Of a stretch of DNA of 64,000 nt, positions 8,840 through 16,705 are shown in pieces (positions within the stretch are counted from its first letter, which is position 1; each line of letters opens with the position of its first letter). The position numbers were made by a program, and so were the translations under genes. This DNA comes from G942493215 sp942493215 (GTDB lineage Bacteria > Bacillota_I > Bacilli_A > RF39 > UBA660), in assembly GCA_942493215.1 (NCBI GenBank), contig OW818670.1, positions 372,001 to 436,000 on the forward strand. The letters run 5' to 3'. The notes below the pieces were generated by a model, which had not been told where the DNA came from, searched no databases, and was given only the letters and a program-made list of their open reading frames with translations.

Positions 8840-9841
8840 TTACTTAGTGTTCTTGCAAGCAAAATTGTAAGCATCCAGGCACATTTCCTCGATTCCTTTA
8901 GTTGCTTGCCAATGTAGAAGTGTATTTGCTGAATGGCAATCAGCATAACACGCCGCTATATCCCCAGGTCTTCGTTCAACAATGCGATAATTAACGCAGA
9001 TATCGTTAACACGCTCAAACGTTTTTATAAGTTCTAGGACACTAAAACCCTTACCGGTTCCTAAATTAAAATAAGTAATACCAGCATTATTTAAAACATA
9101 ATCAATAGCTTTAATATGACCCATAGCAAGATCAACAACATGAATATAATCTCTAACACCTGTACCATCAACAGTATCATAATCATTACCATAGACATTT
9201 AAAATTTCTAATTGTTTTAATGCCACCTTGACAATATAAGGCATTAAGTTGTTAGGAATATCATTAGGATTTTCTCCTATTAAACCACTAGTATGGGCTC
9301 CAATCGGATTAAAATATCTTAAAGCTACAATGTGCCATTTATCACTAGAAATTGTTAAATCTTTTAATATTTGTTCAATCATTAATTTAGTCGTACCATA
9401 AGGATTAGTTGTAGAAAGAGGAGCATCTTCTTTTATAGGTAAACTATTAGGTTTACCATATACTGTAGCGCTAGAAGAGAAAATTAAGTTATATACTCCA
9501 TGTTCAGCCATTACTTCACATAATGCAATTGTACTCATAATATTGTTATTGTAATACTTTAATGGTTTAGCTACACTTTCACCTACTGCTTTAAAACCAG
9601 CAAAATGGATAACAACCCCTATATCATTTTCTGAAAATATTGGATCTAAAAATTTTCTATCCTCGACATTACCTTCATAAAATTTAAAGTCTTTATGGGT
9701 TATCTCTTTAATTTTTGCTAACACTTCACGCTTGGAATTACTAAAATTGTCAATTCCAACAACTTCAAACCCCGCATTTAAAAGTTCAACCATTGTATGA
9801 CTGCCAATATAACCGGCAGCCCCTGTAACTAATACCTTCAT
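8840..9841 (-). CDS. galE: UDP-glucose 4-epimerase
   Basis: 333 residues. Rossmann NAD motif VTGAAGYIGSH at the N-terminus, the catalytic SSSATVYG serine and the YxxxK pair in NPYGTTK (about residues 149-155). The family interconverts UDP-glucose and UDP-galactose, supplying galactose for the surface polysaccharides encoded farther along. A GTG two codons upstream is open, but it lies only 2-3 bases from GGAG, while the ATG at 9841 is correctly spaced. It stands alone behind an unusually long, structured leader (see 9900-10051), with a consensus-like promoter about 250 bases upstream, so post-initiation control is plausible. Confidence 0.93.
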   Translation of the reverse strand: MKVLVTGAAGYIGSHTMVELLNAGFEVVGIDNFSNSKREVLAKIKEITHKDFKFYEGNVEDRKFLDPIFSENDIGVVIHFAGFKAVGESVAKPLKYYNNNIMSTIALCEVMAEHGVYNLIFSSSATVYGKPNSLPIKEDAPLSTTNPYGTTKLMIEQILKDLTISSDKWHIVALRYFNPIGAHTSGLIGENPNDIPNNLMPYIVKVALKQLEILNVYGNDYDTVDGTGVRDYIHVVDLAMGHIKAIDYVLNNAGITYFNLGTGKGFSVLELIKTFERVNDICVNYRIVERRPGDIAACYADCHSANTLLHWQATKGIEEMCLDAYNFACKNTK

Positions 9842-9899
9842 TTTCACATCTCCTCGAAATAGTTAGTTTTATTAATAAAGATCCGTTTAAAATATTATT

Positions 9900-10051
9900 C
9901 ATACATGCACGAAGATAATTGTCGGCGAATTAAACCCCTTTAATTTTAAATAAAATTATCCCGCCATTAATGTATGTTTGAAAAGAAAAATCCTCCATCT
10001 CCTTTCAAATAATAAAAATACCCAGTTTTATTCTGATGAAAAGGGATCATC
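9900..10051 (-). ncRNA. Candidate structured leader RNA of galE with an H-type pseudoknot
   Basis: Four helical modules lie almost end to end. (1) 10035-10051: GATGA/TCATC hairpin. (2) 10011-10032: AATAAAA/TTTTATT hairpin. (3) 9977-10009: 9-bp stem TTTGAAAAG/CCTTTCAAA. (4) 9900-9976: closed by CATACAT/ATGTATG (7 bp) and holding two interleaved helices, GATAATT/AATTATC (9914-9920 with 9954-9960) and GGCG/CGCC (9923-9926 with 9962-9965), around a hairpin AATTAAA-CCCC-TTTAATT (9928-9945). Interleaving makes module 4 a pseudoknot. It sits between a promoter (10100-10127) and galE. I cannot match it to a known riboswitch class. Because the pairs are symmetric, a plus-strand RNA cannot be excluded. 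Confidence 0.5.
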
Positions 10052-10099
10052 ATATTATGCGTCCACAATACCTACTTTTCCTTATCATCTTAACCTAAA

Positions 10100-10127
10100 T
10101 ATATATCATAACCAATTAATAAGTCAA
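10100..10127 (-). promoter_or_regulatory. Probable galE promoter
   Basis: Minus strand: TTGACT, a 16-base spacer, then TATATA. This would give a 5' leader of about 250 nt before galE. Confidence 0.5.
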
Positions 10128-10162
10128 TTAAATTCTAATGTTGCTTTACACTTGTTGTAAAG

Positions 10163-10196
10163 TCAAAAAAAGAAAAACATAATTGTTTTTCTTTTA
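10163..10196 (-). terminator. Terminator after argS
   Basis: Minus strand: AAAAGAAAAAC / GTTTTTCTTTT with a run of T. It starts in the argS stop codon. A second hairpin, CTTTACA/TGTAAAG (10143-10161), lies just beyond. Confidence 0.7.
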
Positions 10197-11891
10197 CATA
10201 ATACTAGGTACTTCAATCATTAACAAAGAAAGCATTTTCTTTAAAATTTGATTAGATATTGTTAATAAATACATCCATTGTTGTTTTTCTTCTTCATCTT
10301 CTAGTGTTAAAACATAATTATTCTGATAAAAAGTATTAAGTACAACACATAAATCATAGATATAATCAGCAATATAACTAGGTAAACGATTAATAAATGC
10401 CTTATCAACCGCATCATTTAAATTTAATAAAGTAATTCTTAAATCACGATCCCATTTATTATAGATATTATCATTTAATTTATTAATATGACATTCTTTA
10501 GTTAGTTTATCAATCCTTAAAGCTGTATATAAAATATAAGGGCCTGTTTTACCATTAATAGAAGAGAATTTATTTAAATCAAATATATAATTTTTAATTC
10601 GATTATTTTGTAAATCAGCAAATTTAATAATAGCATTAACTATTTTATCTAAATCGCTTTCTTGCATATCCTTATTACTTTCACGAATACTCATAAAAAC
10701 TTCTTTTACTTGGTTAAATAGACTATCTAATTTGGGAGTATCACCGGTTCTTGTTTTGAATGGTTTGCCATCAATCCCATTGACTGTACCAAAGCCACAA
10801 AACTCTAATGTTGTATTAGGCACCATTCCCCCTAAACGACTAGCCCTAAAAACCTGTTCAAAATGCATGTCTTGTCTAAGATCAGTAATATATAAAATAT
10901 TATCAGGATTATAATCATCCATTCTTTGCTTAATAGTAGCCAAATCTGTCGTTCCATATAAATAAGCCCCATTAGTCTTTTGATATATAAGAGGAGGTAC
11001 TTCTTTTTTATCATCAGGAGAAGCTACATCAATAATCGTAGCTCCTTCACTAGTTTTAAGTAGGCCCTTATTTTCAAAAATAGATGTAGTTTCATTAATG
11101 TATCTATAAGCATCACTTTCGCCATACCACAAATCGAAATTAACATCCAAATACTTATATATTCTTTTAATATCTTGAGAAGATATCTCATTAATAATGC
11201 GCCATAACTCTTGATACTTCTTATTACCATCTTGTAATTCTTTAGTAATATTAGCGCATATTTCCTTAACATCATCGTCTTCTTTGCATAAAGCACTTAT
11301 TTTAGGATAAGTTCTTTCAAGATACTCTAATGTTATTTCCGATGGTTGAATACCATCTTGCTCAATGCCATAAATAACTTGACCAATTTGAAGTCCGTAG
11401 TCACCTAAATGAACATCACTAATTGTTTTATAACCTTTAAAATCTATAATTCTTTTTAGTGACTCACCTACAATTGCACTTCGCATATGTCCAACATGCA
11501 ATGGTTTGGCAACATTAGGCCCACCATAATCCAAAAAATATGTTTCTGATTGACTTGCTTTTTCAATATCAAAATCAACAGTATTAGCCATCTTATTAAT
11601 AATAATATTAATATAGGCATCACTTAAGGTAACATTTAAAAAACCTGGTTGAACAAACTCCACTCTATTAAAATACAAGCTATAATTATCATCTTTTTTA
11701 ATTTCTTCAATAAAAGCATTGCCTATTTCCATAGGATTTTTATGATACAATTTAGCTATTTTAAAAACATCATCACATTGATAATCACATAATTCAGGTC
11801 GATTAGATTTGCTAATATTAACATTTTCCAATGTATAACCAATTTTTACAAAAACTTGTTTAAATAGTATTTCTAAATCTTTTATAAACAT
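10194..11891 (-). CDS. argS: Arginyl-tRNA synthetase
   Basis: 565 residues, class I synthetase. Order of domains: the N-terminal ArgRS additional domain (to about 110), the catalytic core with the HIGH-type motif PNVAKPLHVGHMRSAIVGE at about 128-146, the KMSK-position loop in the form PFKTRTGDT (about 387), and the C-terminal anticodon-binding helical (DALR) domain with the family ending in a short hydrophobic tail. It charges tRNA-Arg. It stands alone behind a T-box leader with a strong promoter, so expression should respond to uncharged tRNA-Arg. RBS AAAGGAGG. Confidence 0.95.
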   Translation of the reverse strand: MFIKDLEILFKQVFVKIGYTLENVNISKSNRPELCDYQCDDVFKIAKLYHKNPMEIGNAFIEEIKKDDNYSLYFNRVEFVQPGFLNVTLSDAYINIIINKMANTVDFDIEKASQSETYFLDYGGPNVAKPLHVGHMRSAIVGESLKRIIDFKGYKTISDVHLGDYGLQIGQVIYGIEQDGIQPSEITLEYLERTYPKISALCKEDDDVKEICANITKELQDGNKKYQELWRIINEISSQDIKRIYKYLDVNFDLWYGESDAYRYINETTSIFENKGLLKTSEGATIIDVASPDDKKEVPPLIYQKTNGAYLYGTTDLATIKQRMDDYNPDNILYITDLRQDMHFEQVFRASRLGGMVPNTTLEFCGFGTVNGIDGKPFKTRTGDTPKLDSLFNQVKEVFMSIRESNKDMQESDLDKIVNAIIKFADLQNNRIKNYIFDLNKFSSINGKTGPYILYTALRIDKLTKECHINKLNDNIYNKWDRDLRITLLNLNDAVDKAFINRLPSYIADYIYDLCVVLNTFYQNNYVLTLEDEEEKQQWMYLLTISNQILKKMLSLLMIEVPSIM

Positions 11892-12106
11892 AATTGCCTC
11901 CTTTAAAACAAAAAAAATATTACATTATTTAAGGACGAGATAACCCGCGGTACCACCTTACTTATAGTTGTAATACTATCACTTTTGTATTTAACGCATA
12001 CATAACGATTAAGCTCAAAAGGGCGTTCACAATATCATATGATCCATTTGCACCAACCATAGACTCACTAACATAATAATATTGTTACTATTCTTCGTCA
12101 TCACTT
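11892..12106 (-). promoter_or_regulatory. T-box leader of argS
   Basis: The T-box core AGGTGGTACCGCG lies at 11946-11958 (minus strand). Upstream is a stem I with the GATGACGAAGAATAGTA start, the distal GGTTGGTG element, and a specifier region GTGAACGCCCTTTTGAGC. Read as GAA-CGC-C this holds an Arg codon (12023-12025), consistent with the gene. The UGGU of the core would pair with an ACCA tRNA end. Downstream I see no convincing GC-rich terminator stem. GTCCTT (complement of 11932-11937) could instead pair with the AAGGAG of the Shine-Dalgarno, so control may be translational (inference). Confidence 0.85.
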
Positions 12107-12112
12107 TATTTA

Positions 12113-12141
12113 ATTGTATATTATAAACATTTTTCTGTCAA
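12113..12141 (-). promoter_or_regulatory. argS promoter
   Basis: Minus strand: TTGACA, a 17-base spacer, TACAAT. The T-box leader begins about 7 bases downstream. Confidence 0.75.
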
Positions 12142-12142
12142 C

Positions 12143-12166
12143 AAAAAAAGAAGAAATAAATCTTCT
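12143..12166 (-). terminator. Terminator after the 59-residue gene
   Basis: Minus strand: AGAAGA-TTTATT-TCTTCT followed by TTTTTT. The stop codon TAG lies in the first arm. Confidence 0.7.
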
Positions 12167-12344
12167 AATTATTATCAAAATATTGTTTAGCATACTCGTA
12201 ATCAATGCTTATTTTTTTGATACCATCAATTACATAATATGCTTTTTTGGTTGTATCATCAATTGTTAAAATTATTGATATGCAATCCACCTTGTTTTCG
12301 ATAATAAATTTCTGTAATTCCTCTCCATATAATATTTTGCCCAT
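12165..12344 (-). CDS. Small hypothetical protein, 59 residues
   Basis: The ATG at 12344 follows a strong GGAGG (12351-12355) at good spacing, and the frame ends in TAG within a terminator hairpin, so the whole unit looks genuine despite its length. The protein begins MGKILYGEELQKF and alternates hydrophobic and charged residues, with a predicted alpha-beta-beta-alpha pattern (IISIILTIDDTT-like strand, AYYVIDG strand, terminal helix). No signal peptide or membrane segment. Family not recognised. It lies between the argS promoter and an empty stretch at 12345-12547 in which I see no other gene. Confidence 0.65.
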   Translation of the reverse strand: MGKILYGEELQKFIIENKVDCISIILTIDDTTKKAYYVIDGIKKISIDYEYAKQYFDNN

Positions 12345-12515
12345 ATATTACCTCCAATCGAGGACATAATAACATATTTTTTTACTTTGTTCAAACGACA
12401 ATTATTGTGTTTTTAAGAGTTATATTAAATATTTATTTAAAGTCTGTATACAAATATAATATTTTTCATCTCAATTATCCGCAAATAAATAAGTTTTAAT
12501 AAATATAATGTTTTT

Positions 12516-12540
12516 AAAAAAAGATAGATATTAATCTATC
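12516..12540 (-). terminator. Terminator after the alpha/beta hydrolase
   Basis: Minus strand: GATAGAT-TAAT-ATCTATC followed by TTTTTTT. Confidence 0.8.
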
Positions 12541-12547
12541 AATAAAA

Positions 12548-13255
12548 TTATTTATTCTTTTTATTAAATTCTTTTAAATAAATATCAGCATCAAAAGTAT
12601 CATTATCAAGAAACTCTCTAACCATTACAAACAGTTGATCTTTTTTACTATAATTATAAACAGCATGGGACATCTTTTCAATAATTAATAAGTATTTATG
12701 GGTAGATGCTAAATTATCATAAACATATTTAGCACTTTCAGGAGAAACTAAACGATCTTCAAGTCCCTGAATAATTAAAGTAGGAATGTTTACTTTTGAT
12801 GGTATATTACCATTTTCTTTTACTAACTTCTGAAATTGTCTAACTGCTTTTAATGATAGACGAGATATATCTGATTTTAAATATCCTTCACCAAAATGGC
12901 CAATATGTTTTATATTAAGACCTTTATTATATTTGAATGCTGGTGCCTCAAGAACTAATTTTTTAATATTATGATATTTTTCAGCTAAGATACACGCTAT
13001 AATAGCCCCCATACTATGACCAATCACATAAATATCTTGATAACCATTTTCTATTAACATCTTTACTCTTTTTTCAGCCGCTGCTATCCAATCTTCTTTA
13101 GTAGCTCGGCAAAAAGTAAAATTTTCATAACCTGGTAAAGCAAATCGATAAACATCGAAATTAGGTTTTAATTCTAAAACATTAGCAAGATCCTCATGAT
13201 CATTAATATTTCCTGCTAATCCATGAATAATCAAAATGGCTGTATTACTTCGCAT
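12548..13255 (-). CDS. Alpha/beta hydrolase (carboxylesterase/monoacylglycerol-lipase-like)
   Basis: 235 residues. Oxyanion segment IIHGLAGN at residues 9-16, nucleophile elbow GHSMGA near residue 90, Asp in IQGLEDRLVSPES near 175, and His in MSHAVYN near 207, so the Ser-Asp-His triad appears complete. The size and the order of motifs match the Est/YvaK carboxylesterase branch, which hydrolyses short-chain esters or monoglycerides in the cytosol. The substrate cannot be read from the sequence. It is the last gene of a run with the CoA-binding protein and the flavoprotein upstream (19-base gap), ending in a strong terminator. Confidence 0.85.
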   Translation of the reverse strand: MRSNTAILIIHGLAGNINDHEDLANVLELKPNFDVYRFALPGYENFTFCRATKEDWIAAAEKRVKMLIENGYQDIYVIGHSMGAIIACILAEKYHNIKKLVLEAPAFKYNKGLNIKHIGHFGEGYLKSDISRLSLKAVRQFQKLVKENGNIPSKVNIPTLIIQGLEDRLVSPESAKYVYDNLASTHKYLLIIEKMSHAVYNYSKKDQLFVMVREFLDNDTFDADIYLKEFNKKNK

Positions 13256-13274
13256 ATTTTACTACCTGCATTTT

Positions 13275-13661
13275 CTATTTTATATATTTTGATACCACCA
13301 GAACACAGGCTTCAATAATTTCTAATTCTAAATTATTAGCTTTTTCCTTTATTTCTGGAGATTCTGTACCTGGCTGTAACCATATAAATTTTACACCCCT
13401 ATCCTTTATCTCGTCAAGATAATTAATTCCTATCTTGGGATTAACCACCATAACTACAACATCAATATTATCTTTTATATCTAAAAGACTAGGATATATT
13501 TTGTTACCCTCAATTTCTTGATATTTAGGATTGATACCATAAACCGTTTTACTTATTTCTTTTAATCGTTTAAAAATCTCATAACCGTATTTCTCTTGAT
13601 CAGGAGTTACACCAATAACAACCCAATTATTATATGTGCTTATTATGTCTTTAGGATTCAT
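13275..13661 (-). CDS. CoA-binding domain protein (YccU type)
   Basis: 128 residues, a single Rossmann-like CoA_binding_2 domain. It starts with a W-VVIGVTPDQEKYGYEIF nucleotide-binding loop, a YGINPKYQEIEG strand, and PSLLDIKDNIDVVVMVV in the middle. The family resembles the CoA-binding part of succinyl-CoA synthetase alpha and has been linked to CoA or redox-related binding, but no reaction is established. Its ATG lies directly after the stop codon of the flavoprotein gene upstream, so the pair is translated together. This hints at a common thiol or redox theme (inference). Confidence 0.85.
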   Translation of the reverse strand: MNPKDIISTYNNWVVIGVTPDQEKYGYEIFKRLKEISKTVYGINPKYQEIEGNKIYPSLLDIKDNIDVVVMVVNPKIGINYLDEIKDRGVKFIWLQPGTESPEIKEKANNLELEIIEACVLVVSKYIK

Positions 13662-14495
13662 CTATTCCTCCGTACTAGCACTTATGGCTGCCATATTACC
13701 TTCTCCAACAGCTTTCGCTACTTGAAAAGGTTGACCAGTACAATCGCCACAAGCATAAACATGTTTAATATTAGTAGTTTGTTTACGATCAACCGCAATA
13801 AATTTACCATTTAATTCCAAATTAGGTAACAAAGTTGTTAAAGATGCTGTATTGCGAAAAATAAATAGTCCTGTAATATTATACTCATCATTATTTGTTA
13901 TGACTTTGCTTAAAACCCTATCACCAATGATTTTTGATATTTTTTCTTTTATTAAGACAACATTATTCGATAAATCAGAGTATTCAAAATTTGAAAATAA
14001 ATACACTTTTGAACAAAGACTAGCTAATAGCTTAATTTCTTCAATATCTTTTTTTTCATCAACAATAGCGATATCTTTCCCTTTATAAAACATACCATCA
14101 CAAGTGGCACAATAGCTAACACCTTTACCTAAAAAGGTATCTTCGCCATCAATTAAATTAACCTGTTTCATACCTGTAGCAATTATAATATTTTTAGCTT
14201 CAATAAATTCGTTATCAACATTTAAATAAAAATGATCACCACTTGGCATTATTTGCGATACAACTCCATTAATAATCTTTATATCCATTGCTTCAGCTTG
14301 TCTTACAAATGTATCTAACATTTCTTTACCACTTATATGAAATAGACCCGGATAATTATCTATTTCTTCTATTTTACTTAACCAACTATCATTAATAGTA
14401 GGATAAATCATACAAACACTTTTATTTCTTTTAGCTCCAGTTAAAGCAGCAGAAAAACCAGCTGGTCCCCCACCAATAATAACAATATCATACAT
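13662..14495 (-). CDS. Thioredoxin-reductase-like flavoprotein with degenerate NADPH motif
   Basis: 277 residues, shorter than the usual 305-320. The FAD motif IIGGGPAGFSAA is near the N-terminus, the redox-active CATC-DG is at about 132-137, and the C-terminal FAD motif YACGDCTG is near 249. In the NADPH domain the standard GGGxSAxEEA is replaced by IAIVDEKKDIEE, and the following HRR-type pocket is missing. This resembles ferredoxin-dependent (FFTR) or other NADPH-independent relatives known from clostridia. It reduces or is reduced by an unidentified partner. The immediate downstream CoA-binding gene is coupled to it. Confidence 0.82.
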   Translation of the reverse strand: MYDIVIIGGGPAGFSAALTGAKRNKSVCMIYPTINDSWLSKIEEIDNYPGLFHISGKEMLDTFVRQAEAMDIKIINGVVSQIMPSGDHFYLNVDNEFIEAKNIIIATGMKQVNLIDGEDTFLGKGVSYCATCDGMFYKGKDIAIVDEKKDIEEIKLLASLCSKVYLFSNFEYSDLSNNVVLIKEKISKIIGDRVLSKVITNNDEYNITGLFIFRNTASLTTLLPNLELNGKFIAVDRKQTTNIKHVYACGDCTGQPFQVAKAVGEGNMAAISASTEE

Positions 14496-14550
14496 AGTAA
14501 TCCCTCCTTATATAATCATTTTACCACAACTTGTTGATATTAAAAATATT

Positions 14551-14579
14551 TTGTCGCCATAATAAAAAAATGGTATAAT
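14551..14579 (+). promoter_or_regulatory. Promoter of the 14610 gene
   Basis: TTGTCG, a 17-base spacer, TATAAT; AGGAGG at 14594-14599 then serves the ATG at 14610. Confidence 0.7.
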
Positions 14580-14609
14580 TAGTTTAATAAAGTAGGAGGT
14601 AATCGTTAT

Positions 14610-15761
14610 ATGACAAATGAAGATATAGTTTGTTTGATGGGAATCTATACTAGAAGAAGCGATGGTTATAATGATGGTTATGCGCCAGCTTTTACCACTA
14701 AAGGCATTGTTGGAGAAACAAGCATTTCTGATTCCGTTAATAATAGAAATCTTCTAATTTCAAAACAGGGAGTTGGACTAAGTGAAAAAATCGATTTATT
14801 CGATGCTGAACATATTAGAATTCAGTATACTTATATCTCTCCTTTTGGAAATAGAGCATCCCAAACAACAAACACAGCTCTTATTCCTTTAGAAGCTTTT
14901 TTTGCTTATCCCGAATTAGCCATCAGTAGCAATTTATTTGCTTGTTGTGATACAAGTGAAAATTTTCAAAGAAAAGAATGTTCCTATGTTGGTGGTCGAC
15001 AATTGTTAAATCAAGAGCCGATTAGAATTGAAAAACCAGTAACTGCTCCTATGCCAATTGATGATAAACTAAGTAAATTAGGAATAAATGAAGCTCAATT
15101 ACATTTTCTAGCCGGCTTATTGTTTATCAATAGTCGTCAAAGACAGACTAATACACCTCTTTATATAGGTGGGTTACCCTATAATCAATCATTACCTCTT
15201 ATAAGTGGATTATTATATGAAATGCACCCCGAAGCAATAATTAACACTAGAGGTGGCAAATTTACTAATTTCGATAATGATGGAAGAACTATCGCAAGAG
15301 TTTTTGATGATAATACTCTACGTTTTGCTCAAGCTGAAAATGTTCAAGTTGTTGATCCCAGTAAATTAACTAATTATAAAGATATGGAAGCCTCACTTCA
15401 AAGTACCATTGATAATTCATTAGCAGTAATTAATATCTTTGTAAGTCAAGCTCGTACCATTTTAATGGAACATTTTACTGCCATAAAAGATAGGGCCGAT
15501 AAAATGCGACCATCAATATTTGATGGTAAAGGTAAACAAGAAAAACAAGTCCTATCACAAGAGGCAAGTAATGGTTTAGCACATATACAAGGCTTAACTC
15601 AAGTTACTGATTTAATAAACGAACTAAAGAAAATAAAAGAATCTGATTATAGAGCTGGTAATGTTATGTATGCCTATGAGGAAGCACAATTAGCCGCCCA
15701 AATATTACAGAAAATTCTTGATGATTATAGACAATCATTAACTAAAGAAAATACAAAATAA
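14610..15761 (+). CDS. Hypothetical cytosolic protein, unknown
   Basis: 383 residues with a strong promoter and RBS and no signal peptide or membrane segment. The N-terminal 160 residues look beta-rich. The middle (about 165-235) has GINEAQLHFLAGLLFINSRQ and a GGLPYNQSLPLISGLLYEM segment. The last 130 residues are helical and possibly coiled coil. I do not recognise a family. It stands alone, bracketed by its own promoter and a terminator shared with the MerR gene. Transcriptional signals suggest steady expression; no function is offered. Confidence 0.75.
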   Translation: MTNEDIVCLMGIYTRRSDGYNDGYAPAFTTKGIVGETSISDSVNNRNLLISKQGVGLSEKIDLFDAEHIRIQYTYISPFGNRASQTTNTALIPLEAFFAYPELAISSNLFACCDTSENFQRKECSYVGGRQLLNQEPIRIEKPVTAPMPIDDKLSKLGINEAQLHFLAGLLFINSRQRQTNTPLYIGGLPYNQSLPLISGLLYEMHPEAIINTRGGKFTNFDNDGRTIARVFDDNTLRFAQAENVQVVDPSKLTNYKDMEASLQSTIDNSLAVINIFVSQARTILMEHFTAIKDRADKMRPSIFDGKGKQEKQVLSQEASNGLAHIQGLTQVTDLINELKKIKESDYRAGNVMYAYEEAQLAAQILQKILDDYRQSLTKENTK

Positions 15762-15786
15762 AAAGAAGAAATTTCTTCTTTTTTTA
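15761..15786. terminator. Bidirectional terminator
   Basis: AAAAGAAGAAA / TTTCTTCTTTT stem with virtually no loop and a T run on the plus strand. It lies between convergent genes. Confidence 0.7.
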
Positions 15787-15789
15787 TGA

Positions 15790-16596
15790 CTATTTTTTGA
15801 CTATTGGTACTTGTATTTCTGTTAACCACTCATCTTCACTATCCTTATTCCAAATACCGTCGATATAACTTTCTCGTGGATTATCAGCAATAGTATAGCC
15901 GTTTTCCTCAATCCACTTAAAAATATAAGCATATGATTCTCCTAATTTGTTATATGAACCCTTATGTAATAAGCAAGCTGCTTTAGCACTTAGAATCTTT
16001 TTAAATTTAACCTCATCAAAATCTTTCCCCATTTTATTAACAGCTTCACAATATTCAATATCAATATTTTTTTCTTTGTACTCACCATCATGATAAATTA
16101 CAAAACAATAACCTGGAACTTGACATTTAATATCAGGATTATGTTCTTTTACTGACTCTCCAAGTGCTGGTAACATTGTGAAATAGGTATCATAACTAGG
16201 TATAATTGTCCGATAAGAATAAACAATACATTCGGGTAATTCTTTAATAATAACATTTTTATCCATTGTTCTTTCTTCCTCCTCATTTTTTAAAATATTT
16301 TTTATACGGGCAAGTTGATCTTGATATTCATTTATTTGTATTTCCAATTCTTTTTCTTTTTTTCCAAGAATATAAGCAATATTGGCACCATTAATTATTG
16401 CTTGAATTTCTGAAATAGATAATCCTAATTGTTTTAATGCTATAACTTGGTGAATAGTCGCTAATTGATCCGACGTGTAATAACGGTAACCATTACTATC
16501 AATAAATTTTGGCACAACTAAACCAATTTCATCATAATATCGTAATGCTTTTATCGTTACTTTATTTATTTTGGAAAACAAACCTATACGATACAT
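15790..16596 (-). CDS. MerR-family regulator with GyrI-like ligand-binding domain
   Basis: 268 residues from the ATG at 16596, chosen because GGGAGGTGAT precedes it; the longer frame lacks an RBS and would cross the promoter. The N-terminal winged HTH reads MYRIGLFSKINKVTIKALRYYDEIGL, followed by YRYYTSDQLATIHQV. A dimerising coiled coil runs from about 80 to 110. The C-terminal half is a GyrI/BmrR-type effector domain with a conserved central Glu region. Such proteins activate genes on binding amphipathic drugs or similar ligands. Its own promoter has the family's 19-base spacer with a dyad, so it probably controls itself. Confidence 0.88.
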   Translation of the reverse strand: MYRIGLFSKINKVTIKALRYYDEIGLVVPKFIDSNGYRYYTSDQLATIHQVIALKQLGLSISEIQAIINGANIAYILGKKEKELEIQINEYQDQLARIKNILKNEEEERTMDKNVIIKELPECIVYSYRTIIPSYDTYFTMLPALGESVKEHNPDIKCQVPGYCFVIYHDGEYKEKNIDIEYCEAVNKMGKDFDEVKFKKILSAKAACLLHKGSYNKLGESYAYIFKWIEENGYTIADNPRESYIDGIWNKDSEDEWLTEIQVPIVKK

Positions 16597-16616
16597 TAAA
16601 TCACCTCCCAATATAA

Positions 16617-16647
16617 ATGATATATTATCCTCTAAGGGTAGAGTCAA
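16617..16647 (-). promoter_or_regulatory. MerR-type promoter and operator
   Basis: Minus strand: TTGACT, a 19-base spacer, TATCAT. The dyad CTCTA-CCCT-TAGAG (16630-16643) lies inside the over-long spacer, the arrangement that MerR proteins untwist. Confidence 0.7.
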
Positions 16648-16670
16648 GAACATTCTTATTATAGCAGAAA

Positions 16671-16696
16671 AAAAGATATATTTGTAACAATATATC
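16671..16696 (-). terminator. Terminator of the sigma operon
   Basis: Minus strand: GATATAT / ATATATC stem followed by TTTTTTT. Confidence 0.65.
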
Positions 16697-16705
16697 CTAT
16701 TTAAA

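Noticed and set aside
9978..10160. 60-codon plus-strand frame between galE and argS
   Set aside because: It starts inside the structured leader, has no ribosome binding site, and overlaps the galE promoter and the argS terminator. Low-complexity product.
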